Below, one piece after another: positions 5,127-5,305 of a stretch of DNA of 5,305 bases (its first letter is position 1; each line of letters begins with the position of its first letter). The stretch is from assembly GCA_031268395.1 (NCBI GenBank), contig JAIRXI010000249.1, positions 1-5,305 on the forward strand, read 5' to 3'. Made by a program: the position numbers and the translations under genes. The notes under the pieces are model-generated. The model was not told the DNA's origin and made no database searches. It saw only the letters and a list, made by a program, of their open reading frames with translations. The DNA is from Tannerella sp. GTDB lineage: Bacteria; Bacteroidota; Bacteroidia; Bacteroidales; Tannerellaceae.

Positions 5127-5305
5127 ATGAAACATTATCCCATAACAGTTTGTCCATTTTGCGATGAAACTGATTTGCTAAAAAAACGGACATCATCCCA
5201 GTGGAGAGCAACGCTGGCATTGCAATAAATGCAAAAAATGCATTCAGTTGACATACAAACATAATGCGTGGAAAGCAGGCATTAAAGAGGCTGTCATAGA
5301 GCAAA
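5127..5305 (+). pseudogene. insA: IS1-like InsA, N-terminal part with frameshift at seven A
   Basis: The ATG at 5127 starts MKHYPITVCPFCDETDLLKK, the first half of the zinc ribbon (C9, C12) that begins IS1-family InsA proteins. This frame then goes off-family (RTSSQWRATLALQ) and ends at 5228. From about 5185 another frame gives NGHHPSGEQRWHCNKCKKC, with the second cysteine pair of the zinc ribbon, then TYKHNAWKAGIKEAVIEQ, the start of the helix-turn-helix seen in InsA, still open at the window end. The two halves join smoothly (LLKNGHHPSGEQRWHC) if the run of seven A at 5180-5186 is shortened to six. Thus a one-base insertion in that run has broken the frame. A natural IS1 frameshift site lies at the insA/insB junction, not here, and a -1 slip at this run gives the wrong frame. 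Whether any full protein is made, for example by transcript slippage, is open. Confidence 0.75.

Larger units (their letters stand above)
5079..5305 (+). mobile_element. IS1-like insertion sequence, left end (partial)
   Basis: From about 5079 the sequence reads GGTAGTGTCTTAAATTCG, plausible as a left terminal repeat because IS1-family ends begin with GG. It is followed 48 bases later by an insA-like gene, the distance expected in IS1 elements. The element runs off the window, so its right end, inverted repeat partner and target duplication cannot be checked. The exact left boundary is an estimate. Confidence 0.55.

Noticed and set aside
5180..5187. Programmed -1 ribosomal frameshift in the IS1-like gene
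   Set aside because: A -1 slip at the A run enters a frame that does not encode the zinc ribbon half; +1 or -2 would be needed. IS1 frameshifting normally lies at the insA/insB junction.

Overview
The window looks like accessory-flanked chromosome of a Bacteroidales-type gut bacterium (Bacteroidota). The evidence is indirect. Two stretches fit or nearly fit the Bacteroidota -7 promoter box (TAnnTTTG), genes lack clear Shine-Dalgarno sequences and have AT-rich leaders, the insertion-sequence remnants resemble types common in Bacteroidota, and the gene pairing paaK / ACT-domain protein is typical of that group. No rRNA or other marker is present, so genus is not assigned.

Layout. Positions 1-772 hold broken IS66-family remnants: the 5' part of tnpB pointing left off the window edge, and a decayed 3' part of tnpC pointing right, head-to-head around 173-200. 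Positions 773-897 are intergenic and contain a 60-base near-perfect inverted repeat. Positions 898-4775 are five genes, all on the minus strand and tightly spaced. In transcription order they are phenylacetate--CoA ligase (paaK-like), an AhpD/carboxymuconolactone-decarboxylase-family protein, a tandem ACT-domain protein, a 40-residue one-helix membrane protein and a sodium:solute symporter. A candidate promoter for this operon lies at 4816-4849. Positions 4860-5078 are intergenic and include a GC-rich, potentially folded block (4875-4948). From about 5079 to the window end is the left end of an IS1-like element whose first reading frame is shifted at a run of seven A.

How the genes may work together. 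The ligase would interconvert an aryl-acetate-type acid and its CoA thioester at the expense or gain of ATP. The ACT protein is the usual small companion of such ligases and probably senses an amino acid or related ligand. The symporter, with its small accessory peptide, would move a carboxylate or other small solute across the inner membrane with sodium. Linking the transporter to the ligase's substrate is inference from operon structure only. The AhpD-like gene between ligase and ACT gene is visibly more AT-rich than its neighbours and may be a later insertion.

No CRISPR array, tRNA or rRNA was seen. The central operon is mostly known families. The points most worth checking are the AhpD-like gene inside the operon, the 40-residue peptide, the folded block upstream of the operon, and the seven-A frameshift in the IS1-like gene.
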